DNA from: Corynebacterium urealyticum DSM 7109
GTDB lineage: Bacteria; Actinomycetota; Actinomycetes; Mycobacteriales; Mycobacteriaceae
Direction: 5' to 3'
Length of the DNA: 64,000 nt
Assembly: GCF_000069945.1 (NCBI RefSeq)
Contig: NC_010545.1
Coordinates: 372,001 to 436,000, forward strand
Under the pieces are notes generated by a model. That model had not been told where the DNA came from. It did not search any database and worked only from the letters and a program-made list of their open reading frames with translations. The translations under genes and the position numbers were made by a program. Positions 44,034 through 52,239 of the stretch are shown piece by piece (the stretch's first letter is position 1; the number at the start of each line of letters is the position of its first letter).

Positions 44034-44978
44034 ATGCGAGTTGCTGTTTTCGGCTATCAGTCGTGGGGACACCGGACGTTGTCTGCGGTCATCAATGCTG
44101 GTCATGAAGTAGTTTTGGTAGTTACGCACCCTGCCAGCGATCACCCTTATGAGCAAATGTGGGCAGACTCCGTTGAGGAGCTCGCCAGCGAACATGAGCT
44201 CCAGGTGTGTGTCACTGAGCGCGTGGGTCAAGACGTCATTGAGGCGTTGCGCGATGCTGCACCAGACATCATCGTGGCCAACAATTGGCGAACCTGGCTT
44301 CCTCCCGAGGTTTTCAGCCTGGCCAAGCACGGCGCATTGAATGTCCACGATGGTCTCCTGCCCGAGTACGCCGGATTTTCGCCCATCCTGTGGGCGCTGT
44401 TGAACCGGGAAACTCACGTGGGCGTCACTGTGCACGAGATGGATGAAGTGCTGGACGGCGGACCCATCGTTGCCCAGCGCGCGATCCCCGTGGGTCCGCA
44501 GGACACCACCACGGATCTCGTGGCCAAGACCATCGACCTCATCGAGCCCCTCGTGGAACGCGCATTGAGTGACGTCGCCCAAGGCACCGCCACTGCGCAA
44601 CCTCAAGATCCCACCCGCGCTACGTACTTCCACAAGCGCGGCGAGCAGGAATCTCGCATAGATTTCACCCAACCTGCGGAAGATATCGCCTTGCTGGTCA
44701 GGGCGCAGTCCGACCCGTACCCCAATGCTTACTTTGAATTCCGAGGCCAGCGCGTCCGCGTGCTTTCCGCGCACGTCTCGCTGGGCCGCTTCGGCGGAAC
44801 CCCCGGCCGAGTCACCATCCCTCACGAGGGAGGAATCGCGGTGGTCTGTGGATCGCCCCGTGCCAACGTGCCGGCGCCGGCGATTGTTCTGGATCGTGTT
44901 CGTCTCGACGACAACTCGGAACTGACCGCCACCGAATTCTTTGGACATAGGGCTGGATATATCCAACCAAAGGTTTGA
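44034..44978 (+). CDS. N5-hydroxyornithine formyltransferase (CchA-like, Fmt family)
   Basis: 314 residues, ATG at 44034. The catalytic trio of the formyltransferase fold is visible: Asn103 and His105 in LNVHDGLLPEYAGFSPILWAL, and Asp141 in MDEVLDGGPIV. The C-terminal domain (YFHKRGEQESRIDFTQPAEDIALLVRAQSDPYPNAYFEFRGQRVRV) matches the Fmt/ArnA C-terminal region. It transfers a formyl group from 10-formyl-tetrahydrofolate to N5-hydroxyornithine, making the substrate of NRPS module 1. Its place in an iron-regulated NRPS locus rules against the housekeeping Met-tRNA formyltransferase. Probably cotranscribed with the binding protein gene 65 bases downstream. Confidence 0.9.
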   Translation: MRVAVFGYQSWGHRTLSAVINAGHEVVLVVTHPASDHPYEQMWADSVEELASEHELQVCVTERVGQDVIEALRDAAPDIIVANNWRTWLPPEVFSLAKHGALNVHDGLLPEYAGFSPILWALLNRETHVGVTVHEMDEVLDGGPIVAQRAIPVGPQDTTTDLVAKTIDLIEPLVERALSDVAQGTATAQPQDPTRATYFHKRGEQESRIDFTQPAEDIALLVRAQSDPYPNAYFEFRGQRVRVLSAHVSLGRFGGTPGRVTIPHEGGIAVVCGSPRANVPAPAIVLDRVRLDDNSELTATEFFGHRAGYIQPKV

Positions 44979-45043
44979 CCTTTCCCTTTTGTGTACGGGC
45001 CACACCTCGCGCGGAAATCCGTCACCAGTAACAACGGAGAAAA

Positions 45044-46060
45044 ATGACACTCAAGAAGATTCTCGTTAGCACCGCTGCTGTGCTGACCTTGGGCGCGGCA
45101 CTGACCGCTTGCTCGACTGATGACCAGTCCGGAAATTCCGGGGACTCCCAGGCAGTCAACGCCGAGCAGGGCGCATTCCCCACCACCATCGAGCACCGCT
45201 ACGGCTCCACCGAAATCAAGGAAGCCCCGCAGCGCGTGGTCTCCTTGGGCTACACGGATCAGGACGCACTGCTGGCGCTGGGAGTTACTCCTGTCTCCGT
45301 GAAGTACTGGGACGGAATGACCCCGGATGGTCAGGCTGCGGGCAACTGGTCCAATGACAAGATCGAGGGCGACACTCCTCGGATCGACAAGGACACAGAA
45401 GTCAACGCGGAAGCCATCGCCAAGGACAATCCAGACCTCATCGTGGCCGTGTACTCGGACATCGATGAAGACACGTACAAGAAGCTGTCTGAGATCGCCC
45501 CTGTCGTCGTACAAAAGGGCGAATACGAAGAACTACAGCAACCATGGGACGTGACCACGGAAGAGATCGGGCAGGCCGTGGGCAAGCCTGAAGAGGCAAA
45601 GCGCCAGGTGGAGCAGGTCAAGGAGAAGTTCGCAGAGCTCAAGGGCCGCCACCCAGAATGGGCCGAAAAGGAACTCGGCGTGGCCACTGTCTCCGACGAG
45701 AGCCTGGCTGTCTTTGCCGAGGGCGATCCGCGTAGCCGCTTCTTCACCGAGCTGGGATTCAAGATCAACCCGGCCTACGCGGGCATCACCAAGGACAAGT
45801 TCTACGGTGAGGTCTCCAAGGAAAACGCAGACCAGATCAACTCTGACGTGCTGGTGTGGGATCAACTGTCTTACTCTCCGAAGCAGAGCAAGGCTTCTGT
45901 GACCGAGGATCCGATCGTGGGCAAGCTGCCCGCCGTGAAGGACGGACACAGTGTCTACCTGGAAGGCGACCTGGAAAAGGCCTTCGGATGGCAGACCGTG
46001 CTGAGCCTGAACTACCTGCTGGACAAGATCGAGCAGCCGTTGGCAGACGCCACGAAGTAG
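45044..46060 (+). CDS. siderophore-binding lipoprotein of ABC importer (FhuD/FecB type)
   Basis: 338 residues, ATG at 45044 after CAACGGAGAA. A lipoprotein signal MTLKKILVSTAAVLTLGAALTAC with lipobox LTAC is followed by a Ser/Asp-rich linker. The periplasmic-binding-protein-2 (class III) fold is indicated by PQRVVSLGYTDQDALLALGVTPVSV and PDLIVAVYSDIDEDTYKKLSEIAPVV. It should capture the ferric siderophore at the outer face of the membrane and pass it to the two permeases encoded at 48223-50435. In Streptomyces the equivalent coelichelin binding protein is CchF. Confidence 0.92.
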   Translation: MTLKKILVSTAAVLTLGAALTACSTDDQSGNSGDSQAVNAEQGAFPTTIEHRYGSTEIKEAPQRVVSLGYTDQDALLALGVTPVSVKYWDGMTPDGQAAGNWSNDKIEGDTPRIDKDTEVNAEAIAKDNPDLIVAVYSDIDEDTYKKLSEIAPVVVQKGEYEELQQPWDVTTEEIGQAVGKPEEAKRQVEQVKEKFAELKGRHPEWAEKELGVATVSDESLAVFAEGDPRSRFFTELGFKINPAYAGITKDKFYGEVSKENADQINSDVLVWDQLSYSPKQSKASVTEDPIVGKLPAVKDGHSVYLEGDLEKAFGWQTVLSLNYLLDKIEQPLADATK

Positions 46061-46076
46061 TCTGAATCAACCGCCG

Positions 46077-46109
46077 AACCGCCCCGCATGAACGTGCTAG
46101 GGCGGTTTT
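46077..46109 (+). terminator. terminator after the binding-protein gene
   Basis: AACCGCCC (46077-46084) pairs with GGGCGGTT (46100-46107), with inner GCA/TGC pairing, followed by TTGCTGTT. It starts 16 bases after the stop. Confidence 0.8.
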
Positions 46110-46157
46110 GCTGTTGCTGGCTAGGGGACGGGCACTCACGGGGATAACGGATGCACG

Positions 46158-46694
46158 CTAGGGGCGAGCCTTGCCGACGAACCAATAAGGGCACCACAGG
46201 ATGTTGTCCTTGTTGAGCTGCCAAGTCTTGATGGCGTGGGAGCGCACCACCTTGCAGAAATCCCCCTCCCCGGCGACCCACACATAGTCCACGTCTGGGT
46301 GGGGCTTGTGCTGTCGATTGCGCGAGGACTCAACGTCAATGTTGGCGAGATGCTCGGCGATGGCCTGCGCATAACCGTCAGAAGGTGCGGAGATCCGGGT
46401 GAGGCTGCTTAGACGGTTGCGCCAATCTTCCAGGTGGGGCTCTGAATCGGAATCGGTACTGGTGACCGCGATGACGTGCGTGGAAGCGAGCTGTTCGGGA
46501 TAGAGCGTGGCGAGGTACTCTAGGATCGCGCGCATGGAAGGCAGGGAGGTGGGATCTGCCACCAGTAGTTGTGTGCGGTGCTCGCGATGCCACAGGCCTT
46601 GGCAAGTCCACAAGCCAGCAGGGTCGCCCGGCTGTGCGGACAAACACCACGAGAGCCCTGGGCCGGAGGTGGAGTGGACATCTTCCGCAGACAC
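46158..46694 (-). CDS. truncated siderophore-interacting protein, C-terminal half only (probable pseudogene)
   Basis: 178 residues from GTG 46694 with no Shine-Dalgarno. The sequence (GPGLSWCLSAQ..GLW, LLVADPTSLPSMRAILEY, VWVAGEGDFCKVVRSHAIKTWQL, WCPYWFVGKARP) is the NAD(P)H-binding half of the siderophore-interacting ferric reductase family. It is closely similar to residues ~145-309 of the intact protein at 55085. The N-terminal FAD-binding domain is missing. Similarity continues in frame a few codons upstream of the GTG (LFLPHG against IVTHG), up to a TAG at 46725-46727, showing that the 5' end was cut off at the dedA-side junction. Without the FAD domain it should not reduce iron. Confidence 0.78.
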   Translation of the reverse strand: MSAEDVHSTSGPGLSWCLSAQPGDPAGLWTCQGLWHREHRTQLLVADPTSLPSMRAILEYLATLYPEQLASTHVIAVTSTDSDSEPHLEDWRNRLSSLTRISAPSDGYAQAIAEHLANIDVESSRNRQHKPHPDVDYVWVAGEGDFCKVVRSHAIKTWQLNKDNILWCPYWFVGKARP

Positions 46695-46740
46695 CCCGTG
46701 CGGTAAGAATAGACCAGTTGTTTTCTACAAGGGATTCCCT

Positions 46741-47379
46741 GTGCACTTAAGCGACCTCATGGACGCCACCACCCTGCTCCAGAACTTTGGCGGCTGGGCG
46801 CTCGGCGGCATTGCGCTGATTATCTTTATTGAATCCGGCGTGCTCTTCCCGTTCCTCCCCGGCGATTCCATGCTGGTCACCGCGGCAATCTTGCGCGATC
46901 AGCTGGGCTTGAACGTTCCGATTCTGGTGGGCGTGGCCATCGTCGCGGCGTTCTTGGGCGACCAGGTAGGTTTCTGGCTCGGCCACCGCTTTGGCCGCAA
47001 GTTGTTTAAGCCCGACGCCAAGATCCTCATAACCGAGCACCTCGAACAAGCCGAGGCTTTCTTCCTGAAGTACGGGCCGTTGGCTCTGGTACTGGGGCGC
47101 TTCATCCCGATCGTGCGTACCTACATTCCCGTGGCCGCTGGTACCGCGGAGATGCCGTACAAGAAGTTCGTGGGATGGAACGTCACGGGTGCAGTGCTGT
47201 GGATTGTCAGCATGGTCGGCATTGGCGTGCTGCTGGGGGATATCCCGGGCATTGCGGATCGCATCGACATGATCGCCATCGTCATCGTGCTGGTGTCTGT
47301 GACTCCGGTGGTGATTTCCGCGATGATCAACTGGCGGAAGTCCAAGAAGACTCCCGCCCAGGAGCTGATGGAGGACTAA
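46741..47379 (+). CDS. DedA-family membrane protein
   Basis: 212 residues from GTG 46741, chosen for AAGGGA eight bases upstream; the longer open frame has no similarity before this point. The DedA pattern is clear: FIESGVLFPFLPGDSML, then FLGDQVGFWLGHRFGRKLF, then GPLALVLGRFIPIVRTYIPVAAGTAEMPYKKFVGWNVTGAVLW with the conserved Arg residues. Four to five membrane helices. DedA proteins are lipid-transport/membrane-homeostasis proteins (several act as undecaprenyl-phosphate or phosphatidyl flippases). No evident link to iron; it looks like a bystander within the island. Confidence 0.88.
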   Translation: MHLSDLMDATTLLQNFGGWALGGIALIIFIESGVLFPFLPGDSMLVTAAILRDQLGLNVPILVGVAIVAAFLGDQVGFWLGHRFGRKLFKPDAKILITEHLEQAEAFFLKYGPLALVLGRFIPIVRTYIPVAAGTAEMPYKKFVGWNVTGAVLWIVSMVGIGVLLGDIPGIADRIDMIAIVIVLVSVTPVVISAMINWRKSKKTPAQELMED

Positions 47380-47382
47380 GCC

Positions 47383-47407
47383 CTGATCGTCACTTGGGGA
47401 CGATCAG
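47383..47407. promoter_or_regulatory. perfect hairpin at the dedA / importer ATPase convergence
   Basis: CTGATCGTC (47383-47391) pairs with GACGATCAG (47399-47407), loop of seven. It overlaps the last codons of the minus-strand ATPase gene and lies 4 bases past the dedA-family stop. Lacking a T run it may be only a weak bidirectional terminator. Confidence 0.45.
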
Positions 47408-48172
47408 CGGACCGCCGGTGACAGGATCCTCGATGACTAGCGCGTTGAGGGCAAACGCCTCGAGCAGTAGCTCTGGGGTAATGACCTCGCTGGGACGCCC
47501 GGTGGCGAGGACCTGTCCATCCTTCATCACCACGAGATTATCGCTGTAGCGTACAGCCAAGTTGAGATCGTGCAGCACCATCACCACAGTCCGATCCAGC
47601 TCTCGGCGTAGACGCTGCACCAGCTCCAAAATCTCTACCGACGTGGCCAGATCCAGGTAGGTGGTGGGCTCGTCCAGGAACAGGATGTCCGTGTTCTGCG
47701 CAAGAACCATGGAGATCCACACACGCTGCCGCTGCCCTCCGGACAGAGAATCCAGGGTGCGCTCCGCCAGCCCCATCGAGCCAGTCATTTCCAGCGCCTT
47801 GTGCACCTCGGCTTCGTCCGTGGACGACCACTGACGGATCCACGATTGGTGTGGGTGCCGACCGCGCGAGACGAGATCAGCCACGTTGAGTCCCTCCGGG
47901 GCGGTAGGGGTTTGTTGCAGCACGCTGATGGTCCGTGCGAGGTCCTTGCGCCTGATGGATGAGATATCGGCGCCGTCTAACAGCACTTCGCCCTCATTCG
48001 CCGGAAGGAGACGAGACATGGCTCGCAACAACGTGGATTTGCCGCAGCCATTGGGGCCGATGATTGTGGTGATCTGCCCGCGAGGAAAGTCCACGTCCAA
48101 GCCTTCGATGACCGTCCGGTCGCCGTAGCCCACGGCGAGGCCGCGTGCGCTCATGCTGTGCTTCTGAGTCAT
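47390..48172 (-). CDS. iron-siderophore ABC importer, ATP-binding protein (FecE type)
   Basis: 260 residues from ATG 48172, preceded by AAGAAGGA. An upstream in-frame ATG at 48226 overlaps the permease stop (ATGA) and would add 18 residues, but has a weaker ribosome site. Walker A GPNGCGKST, Q-loop LQQTPTAPEG, signature LSGGQRQRVW, Walker B ILFLDEPTTYLDL and H-loop VLHDLNLA are all intact, as in FecE/FhuC/FepC proteins. It powers uptake of the ferric siderophore through the two permeases encoded upstream. Confidence 0.93.
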   Translation of the reverse strand: MTQKHSMSARGLAVGYGDRTVIEGLDVDFPRGQITTIIGPNGCGKSTLLRAMSRLLPANEGEVLLDGADISSIRRKDLARTISVLQQTPTAPEGLNVADLVSRGRHPHQSWIRQWSSTDEAEVHKALEMTGSMGLAERTLDSLSGGQRQRVWISMVLAQNTDILFLDEPTTYLDLATSVEILELVQRLRRELDRTVVMVLHDLNLAVRYSDNLVVMKDGQVLATGRPSEVITPELLLEAFALNALVIEDPVTGGPLIVPK

Positions 48173-48222
48173 GTGTCCTTCTTTGTTCGCGGCACTGCTA
48201 ACTTCCAGGGTGGGATCTTTTC

Positions 48223-49317
48223 TCATGCCGTGGTTGACCTATTCCGTTGGACCAGCAAATAAATAAGGAACGCACCGCCGATTGCCGAGGTGAGAATGCC
48301 CACCGGCAGCTCTACGGGCAGAAGAGTTTGGGTGCTGATATCTGCCAGCAGGAGTAGCGCAGCGCCGGTCAGCGCAGAGGCCAGAAGCGGTGGTGCAGAG
48401 CAGTTGCACAAGCGCAGCGCCACCTGTGGGGCCACGAAGGCGACGAACCCGATGGGGCCAGCGGCCGAGACCGCCACTGCTGCCAAAGCCACGGCAGCGG
48501 CGAGCAGAAGCACCTGCACACCCTGGACGTTTTGTCCCAAAGCCCGTGCAGTATCCGAGCCCAGCAAGGTGGCTAAAAGTTGGTGACCAATCCAGGCCAG
48601 CAGCGGTGTAAACACCAACACAACAATGGCGATGGGCCACATCTTGGACCAGTCCGCAGTGCTCAGGGAGCCAGTCAGCCAGAACTGCGCGGCCGCGGCA
48701 TCGCGCAACTCCGTGCGGATCATCAGGAAGTTGATATACGAGGTCAACAGAGCAGAGATGATGATGCCGAACAGCACTAGCCGGAAGGAATCAGTCGATC
48801 TCCTCCACGCCAGAGCCCACATCACCGTTGCGGTGACAGCCGCACCAAGCACCGCGGCCAAGGGAATGCCGATGCTGCTGAGCCAGCCGAGGAAACCACC
48901 AGCGCCACCACCCAGAGTGATGACGGTGACCGCGGCCGCGGACGCGCCCGTAGTGAAGCCCAAGATATCCGGGCTGGCCAGCGCATTGCGAGTCACGGAC
49001 TGAGTGAGGGCTCCGGATAATCCCAGCGCACAGCCCACCAGAATGGCCGTCAGCGCACGAGGCATGCGCCAATCCAAAACCACCAGACGCTCAATGCGGG
49101 TGCCCTGGCCGGTGAACAGCACCTCCAGCACACGAGCCGGGGACACAGGATAGTCACCCAGGCCGATGGAGACCGCCGCTAGCAAGACGATCGCCACGAG
49201 CAGCAATAGAGACACCGTCAACGCGCGAGGGCGCCAGACCACAGAAAATGAGCCCACGCGGAATGGCGGGCGCCCAGGGATAGTGGAAGAGGTAGGGCGG
49301 GCAAGGAGGGAACTCAT
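48223..49317 (-). CDS. iron-siderophore ABC importer, FecCD-type permease 2
   Basis: 364 residues, ATG at 49317. About nine to ten membrane helices. Family motifs are RMPRALTAILVGCALGLSGALTQSVTRNALASPDILGFTTGASA and the coupling-helix region AGPIGFVAFVAPQVALRLC (usually GxIxFVGLxxPHxxR; here PQ for PH). It forms the channel with the permease encoded just upstream, whose stop overlaps this start by one base. Confidence 0.92.
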   Translation of the reverse strand: MSSLLARPTSSTIPGRPPFRVGSFSVVWRPRALTVSLLLLVAIVLLAAVSIGLGDYPVSPARVLEVLFTGQGTRIERLVVLDWRMPRALTAILVGCALGLSGALTQSVTRNALASPDILGFTTGASAAAVTVITLGGGAGGFLGWLSSIGIPLAAVLGAAVTATVMWALAWRRSTDSFRLVLFGIIISALLTSYINFLMIRTELRDAAAAQFWLTGSLSTADWSKMWPIAIVVLVFTPLLAWIGHQLLATLLGSDTARALGQNVQGVQVLLLAAAVALAAVAVSAAGPIGFVAFVAPQVALRLCNCSAPPLLASALTGAALLLLADISTQTLLPVELPVGILTSAIGGAFLIYLLVQRNRSTTA

Positions 49318-50435
49318 TAAATGGCCACCACCCGGCGTCGATAAATAAGGGCGATGAAGAACGGCGCGCCCACGAACGCGAGGATGATGCCTACTTGCAA
49401 CTCGCCCGGACGAGCGATCAGACGGCCCACCACGTCTGCGAACAGCATCATCACCGCACCCGTCAGGGCAGAGTAAGGGAGAATCCAGCGGTAATCAGGG
49501 CCCGTGATGGCGCGCACGAGGTGCGGGACCACCAGGCCGATGAAGGTGATGGGGCCGGCGGCAGCTGTCGCGGCACCGGCCAGCAGTGCGATCAGAGCCA
49601 TGCCAATCAGGCGGGCGCGCTGGGTGTTGATGCCCAGTCCGGAGGCGATGTCATCGCCCAGATTCAGGAGGTTTAGCTGCGGTGCCGTGATGAACGCCAG
49701 CAGGAGGCCCACCAGGATAAACGGCAGCACGCCGTAGAACACGGTGAGATCCCGGCCCGCGATGGAGCCGACGGTCCAGAAGCGCATGCGATCCAGATTG
49801 GCATCGTCAGTGAGGATAAAACCGCTGATGATGGCGCTGAGGACCGCGGACAAAGCCGCGCCGCCGAGGACCAGCGTCATTGGATTGGCCTGTCCTCCTC
49901 CTATGGACGCCAAACTAAACACCAACGCAGTAGCAGCGATGGCCCCACCGAACGCCCACATGCTGGTAGCCCACACGGACGTCACCCCCAGCAAGGAGAA
50001 GCTGGCAACCACGGCCAGGGACGCACCGTAGTTGATGCCGAGAATGCCCGTGTCCGCGAGAGGGTTGCGCGTGTGCCCTTGGATCAATGCACCGGAGGCG
50101 CCAAGGGCAGCACCGGCGACTAGGCCCAACAGGGTGCGGGGAATGCGGAGCTCGACGATCACGCGCTGATCCACATTCAGCCCCTCCGCGTGGCCGAACG
50201 CCGTGCCGAGATCGCGGAACACGGCGGACACTTCTCCAAAAGGGATCTGCCGTGATCCAAACACGATGCTGGCAACGATGCTGGCGAGCAATAGGAGGAA
50301 AAGGACGCCGAGGCCGACGAGGCGACGCGGGATTTTACCTGATGGAGCGCTGGCAGAAGCGTCCGCAGTAGCGTCCGCGCGAGACCCCAGGTGTGATTGA
50401 GAAGGGGATTGCGCATGCGGGGTAGAGATAGCCAT
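49317..50435 (-). CDS. iron-siderophore ABC importer, FecCD-type permease 1
   Basis: 372 residues, ATG at 50435, with GGAGGG upstream. After a Ser/Ala-rich cytoplasmic head, about ten helices follow. Conserved segments RIPRTLLGLVAGAALGASGALIQGHTRNPLADTGILGINYGAS and GPITFIGLVVPHLVRAITGPDYR (the loop that docks the ATPase) are present. First gene of the importer operon, with a DtxR-like box overlapping its promoter. In the coelichelin locus this set corresponds to CchC/CchD/CchE. Confidence 0.92.
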   Translation of the reverse strand: MAISTPHAQSPSQSHLGSRADATADASASAPSGKIPRRLVGLGVLFLLLLASIVASIVFGSRQIPFGEVSAVFRDLGTAFGHAEGLNVDQRVIVELRIPRTLLGLVAGAALGASGALIQGHTRNPLADTGILGINYGASLAVVASFSLLGVTSVWATSMWAFGGAIAATALVFSLASIGGGQANPMTLVLGGAALSAVLSAIISGFILTDDANLDRMRFWTVGSIAGRDLTVFYGVLPFILVGLLLAFITAPQLNLLNLGDDIASGLGINTQRARLIGMALIALLAGAATAAAGPITFIGLVVPHLVRAITGPDYRWILPYSALTGAVMMLFADVVGRLIARPGELQVGIILAFVGAPFFIALIYRRRVVAI

Positions 50436-50482
50436 GCATCCCTCCTTGACGCGTGAAAGTACATGATCTTAACGGGAGCAAG

Positions 50483-50511
50483 CTTATATGAGCAAGGTAA
50501 GCCTAATCAAA
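50483..50511 (-). promoter_or_regulatory. importer operon promoter with DtxR-like box
   Basis: On the minus strand TTGATT (positions 50510-50505) and TATAAG (50488-50483) are 16 bases apart. The sequence CAAGGTAAGCCTAATCAAA at 50493-50511 matches the DtxR consensus at 14 of 19 positions and covers the -35 and spacer. Confidence 0.7.
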
Positions 50512-50690
50512 GTACTACAAGGAGGGATTGTGGAGCTGTGCAGGTGAGTGTGTGAGCCAGCAGGTGCGGCTAGTGAGGTCGGTCGGCCCTGAATGGCGCC
50601 GACCCTACACCTCAGCTCTATGCTTCTGAGCAGGGATTTGGACATGTTTTAGCTGGTTGCTAGGCTAGTCAGGTCTTGCCGTAGGTGAGG

Positions 50691-52123
50691 GTGTCAGGAA
50701 GTTTGTGTGTGAGGCTCTGATCGAGAAGGAGTGTCACCGATAATGACTACGGTGTCACCGAAGAAAGGCCATGACCCGGCGAGGGTCAACGAGATCAGCG
50801 AGAAGCTGATGGAAAATCCTGAGCTGGCTAGCCTGATCAGCGAGCTGTCGACCTCCGCTGATGATGCCAGCGAGCTGGTCAAAGGCCTGCTGCAGGCATC
50901 AATCAACGCTGGTCTGCAGGCGGAGATGGATGCGCATTTGGGCTATAGCCACTCCGACCGCAAGTCCAAAGCCCAGGTTGAACCCGTGCACGGCGGCAAT
51001 CACCGCAACGGGTCGTACACCAAGACCGTCAATTCTGGCTACGGCGCGGTGGAAGTGACCGTGCCCAGGGATCGTGCCGGCACGTTTACTCCGAAGATGG
51101 TGCCCAAGGGCGCACGTCGGCTCACAGAGCTCGACGACATGATCGTCTCGCTATACGCCGGTGGGATGACAGTGCGCGATATTCAGCATCACCTCGCGAC
51201 CACGCTCGGGGTGGATATGAGCCCGGATACGATCAGCACGATCACCGATGCGGTGTTAGACGAGGTCATGATCTGGCAAAACCGCCAGCTCGACGAGTTT
51301 TACCCGGTGATCTTCCTCGACGCGCTACGCGTGAAAATCCGTGACGGTCACCGCGTGGTCAATAAGGCCTGCTACATGGCGGTTGGTGTCGACATGGACG
51401 GCATCAAGCACATCCTGGGATTGTGGATTGCCGATAATGAAGGCGCTGCCTTCTGGGCATCGGTGTGCGCGGATCTGGCCAACCGTGGCGTCCAGGACGT
51501 GTTCATCGTGTGCTGCGACGGGCTGAAAGGCTTGCCGGAAGCTGTCGAGGCAACCTGGCCGAATTCCATGGTGCAAACCTGCATTGTGCACCTGATTCGG
51601 GCTTCGAACCGGTGGGTGTCGCATCAGGACCGCAAATCTGTCTCCCGTGCGCTACGTGAGGTCTACACGGCCGCCAACGAGGACACCGCCCGCGACGCCC
51701 TGGACGCGTTCGAAGCCAGTGAACTGGGCCGTAAATACCCGCAATCGGTCAAAGTCTGGCGCGACGCCTGGGACCGGTTCGTGCCGTTTTTACAGTTCCC
51801 GCCAGCGGCCCGCCGGGTGCTCTACACCACGAATTCGATCGAATCGCTCAACGCTGAACTGCGTAAAGCTACCCGTAACCGCGGGCAATTCCCGAACGAC
51901 ACCGCGGCGCTGAAAACGCTGTGGTTGATGATCTGCAACATCGAGGACAAGCGCGCTGCCCAGCGAGCGAAAAAAGCGAAGCGCGACATCGAATGCAATG
52001 GCTATATTGAAGGAGCGAAAGCCACCGGGTGGAAACAAGCCATCAACCAACTAGCCGTGGCTTACCCCGACCGATTCGCGGACTACTTGTAAACCAAGCC
52101 TCCGCACACAAACAATCGGACAC
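50691..52123 (+). mobile_element. IS256-family insertion sequence
   Basis: About 1.43 kb. Imperfect terminal inverted repeats: left end 50691-50716 (GTGTCAGGAAGTTTGTGTGT then GAGGCT), right end 52097-52123 read in reverse (GTGTCCGATTGTTTGTGTG then CGGAGGCT), one gap and a few mismatches. Weak similarity may extend four bases further out on each side. It encloses one mutator-type transposase gene. I see no matching 8-base target duplication in the flanks. Confidence 0.82.
50743..52092 (+). CDS. IS256-family (mutator-type) transposase
   Basis: 449 residues from ATG 50743. The in-frame GTG at 50731 directly abuts the GAAGGAG site and cannot use it. The DDE catalytic residues fit FYPVIFLDALRVKIRDG (D1), VFIVCCDGLKGLPEAVEATWP (D2) and YTTNSIESLN (E). 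The C-x2-H-like QTCIVHLIRASNRW and the N-terminal QAEMDAHLGYSHSDR are also typical of IS256 transposases. The frame is full length and uninterrupted, so the element may still be active. Confidence 0.95.
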   Translation: MTTVSPKKGHDPARVNEISEKLMENPELASLISELSTSADDASELVKGLLQASINAGLQAEMDAHLGYSHSDRKSKAQVEPVHGGNHRNGSYTKTVNSGYGAVEVTVPRDRAGTFTPKMVPKGARRLTELDDMIVSLYAGGMTVRDIQHHLATTLGVDMSPDTISTITDAVLDEVMIWQNRQLDEFYPVIFLDALRVKIRDGHRVVNKACYMAVGVDMDGIKHILGLWIADNEGAAFWASVCADLANRGVQDVFIVCCDGLKGLPEAVEATWPNSMVQTCIVHLIRASNRWVSHQDRKSVSRALREVYTAANEDTARDALDAFEASELGRKYPQSVKVWRDAWDRFVPFLQFPPAARRVLYTTNSIESLNAELRKATRNRGQFPNDTAALKTLWLMICNIEDKRAAQRAKKAKRDIECNGYIEGAKATGWKQAINQLAVAYPDRFADYL

Positions 52124-52239
52124 TCTCGTTATGGTGGCATGCGGACACACTTTTCTTTACTTAACCCCGTAGCGTGGACAACCGTCTTTTTTTAGTGATG
52201 CGTCACAGCACCAGAATCTTTGAAGGAGGCCTATCCGAA

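Noticed and set aside
44034..44978. Housekeeping methionyl-tRNA formyltransferase (fmt)
   Set aside because: Catalytic motifs are shared, but the iron box, NRPS neighbourhood and requirement for formyl-hydroxyornithine point to a siderophore enzyme.
50521..50690. GTCGG...CCGAC repeat near the left IS end as part of the element or an attachment site
   Set aside because: It lies outside the terminal repeats, has no counterpart at the right end, and is short enough to be chance.
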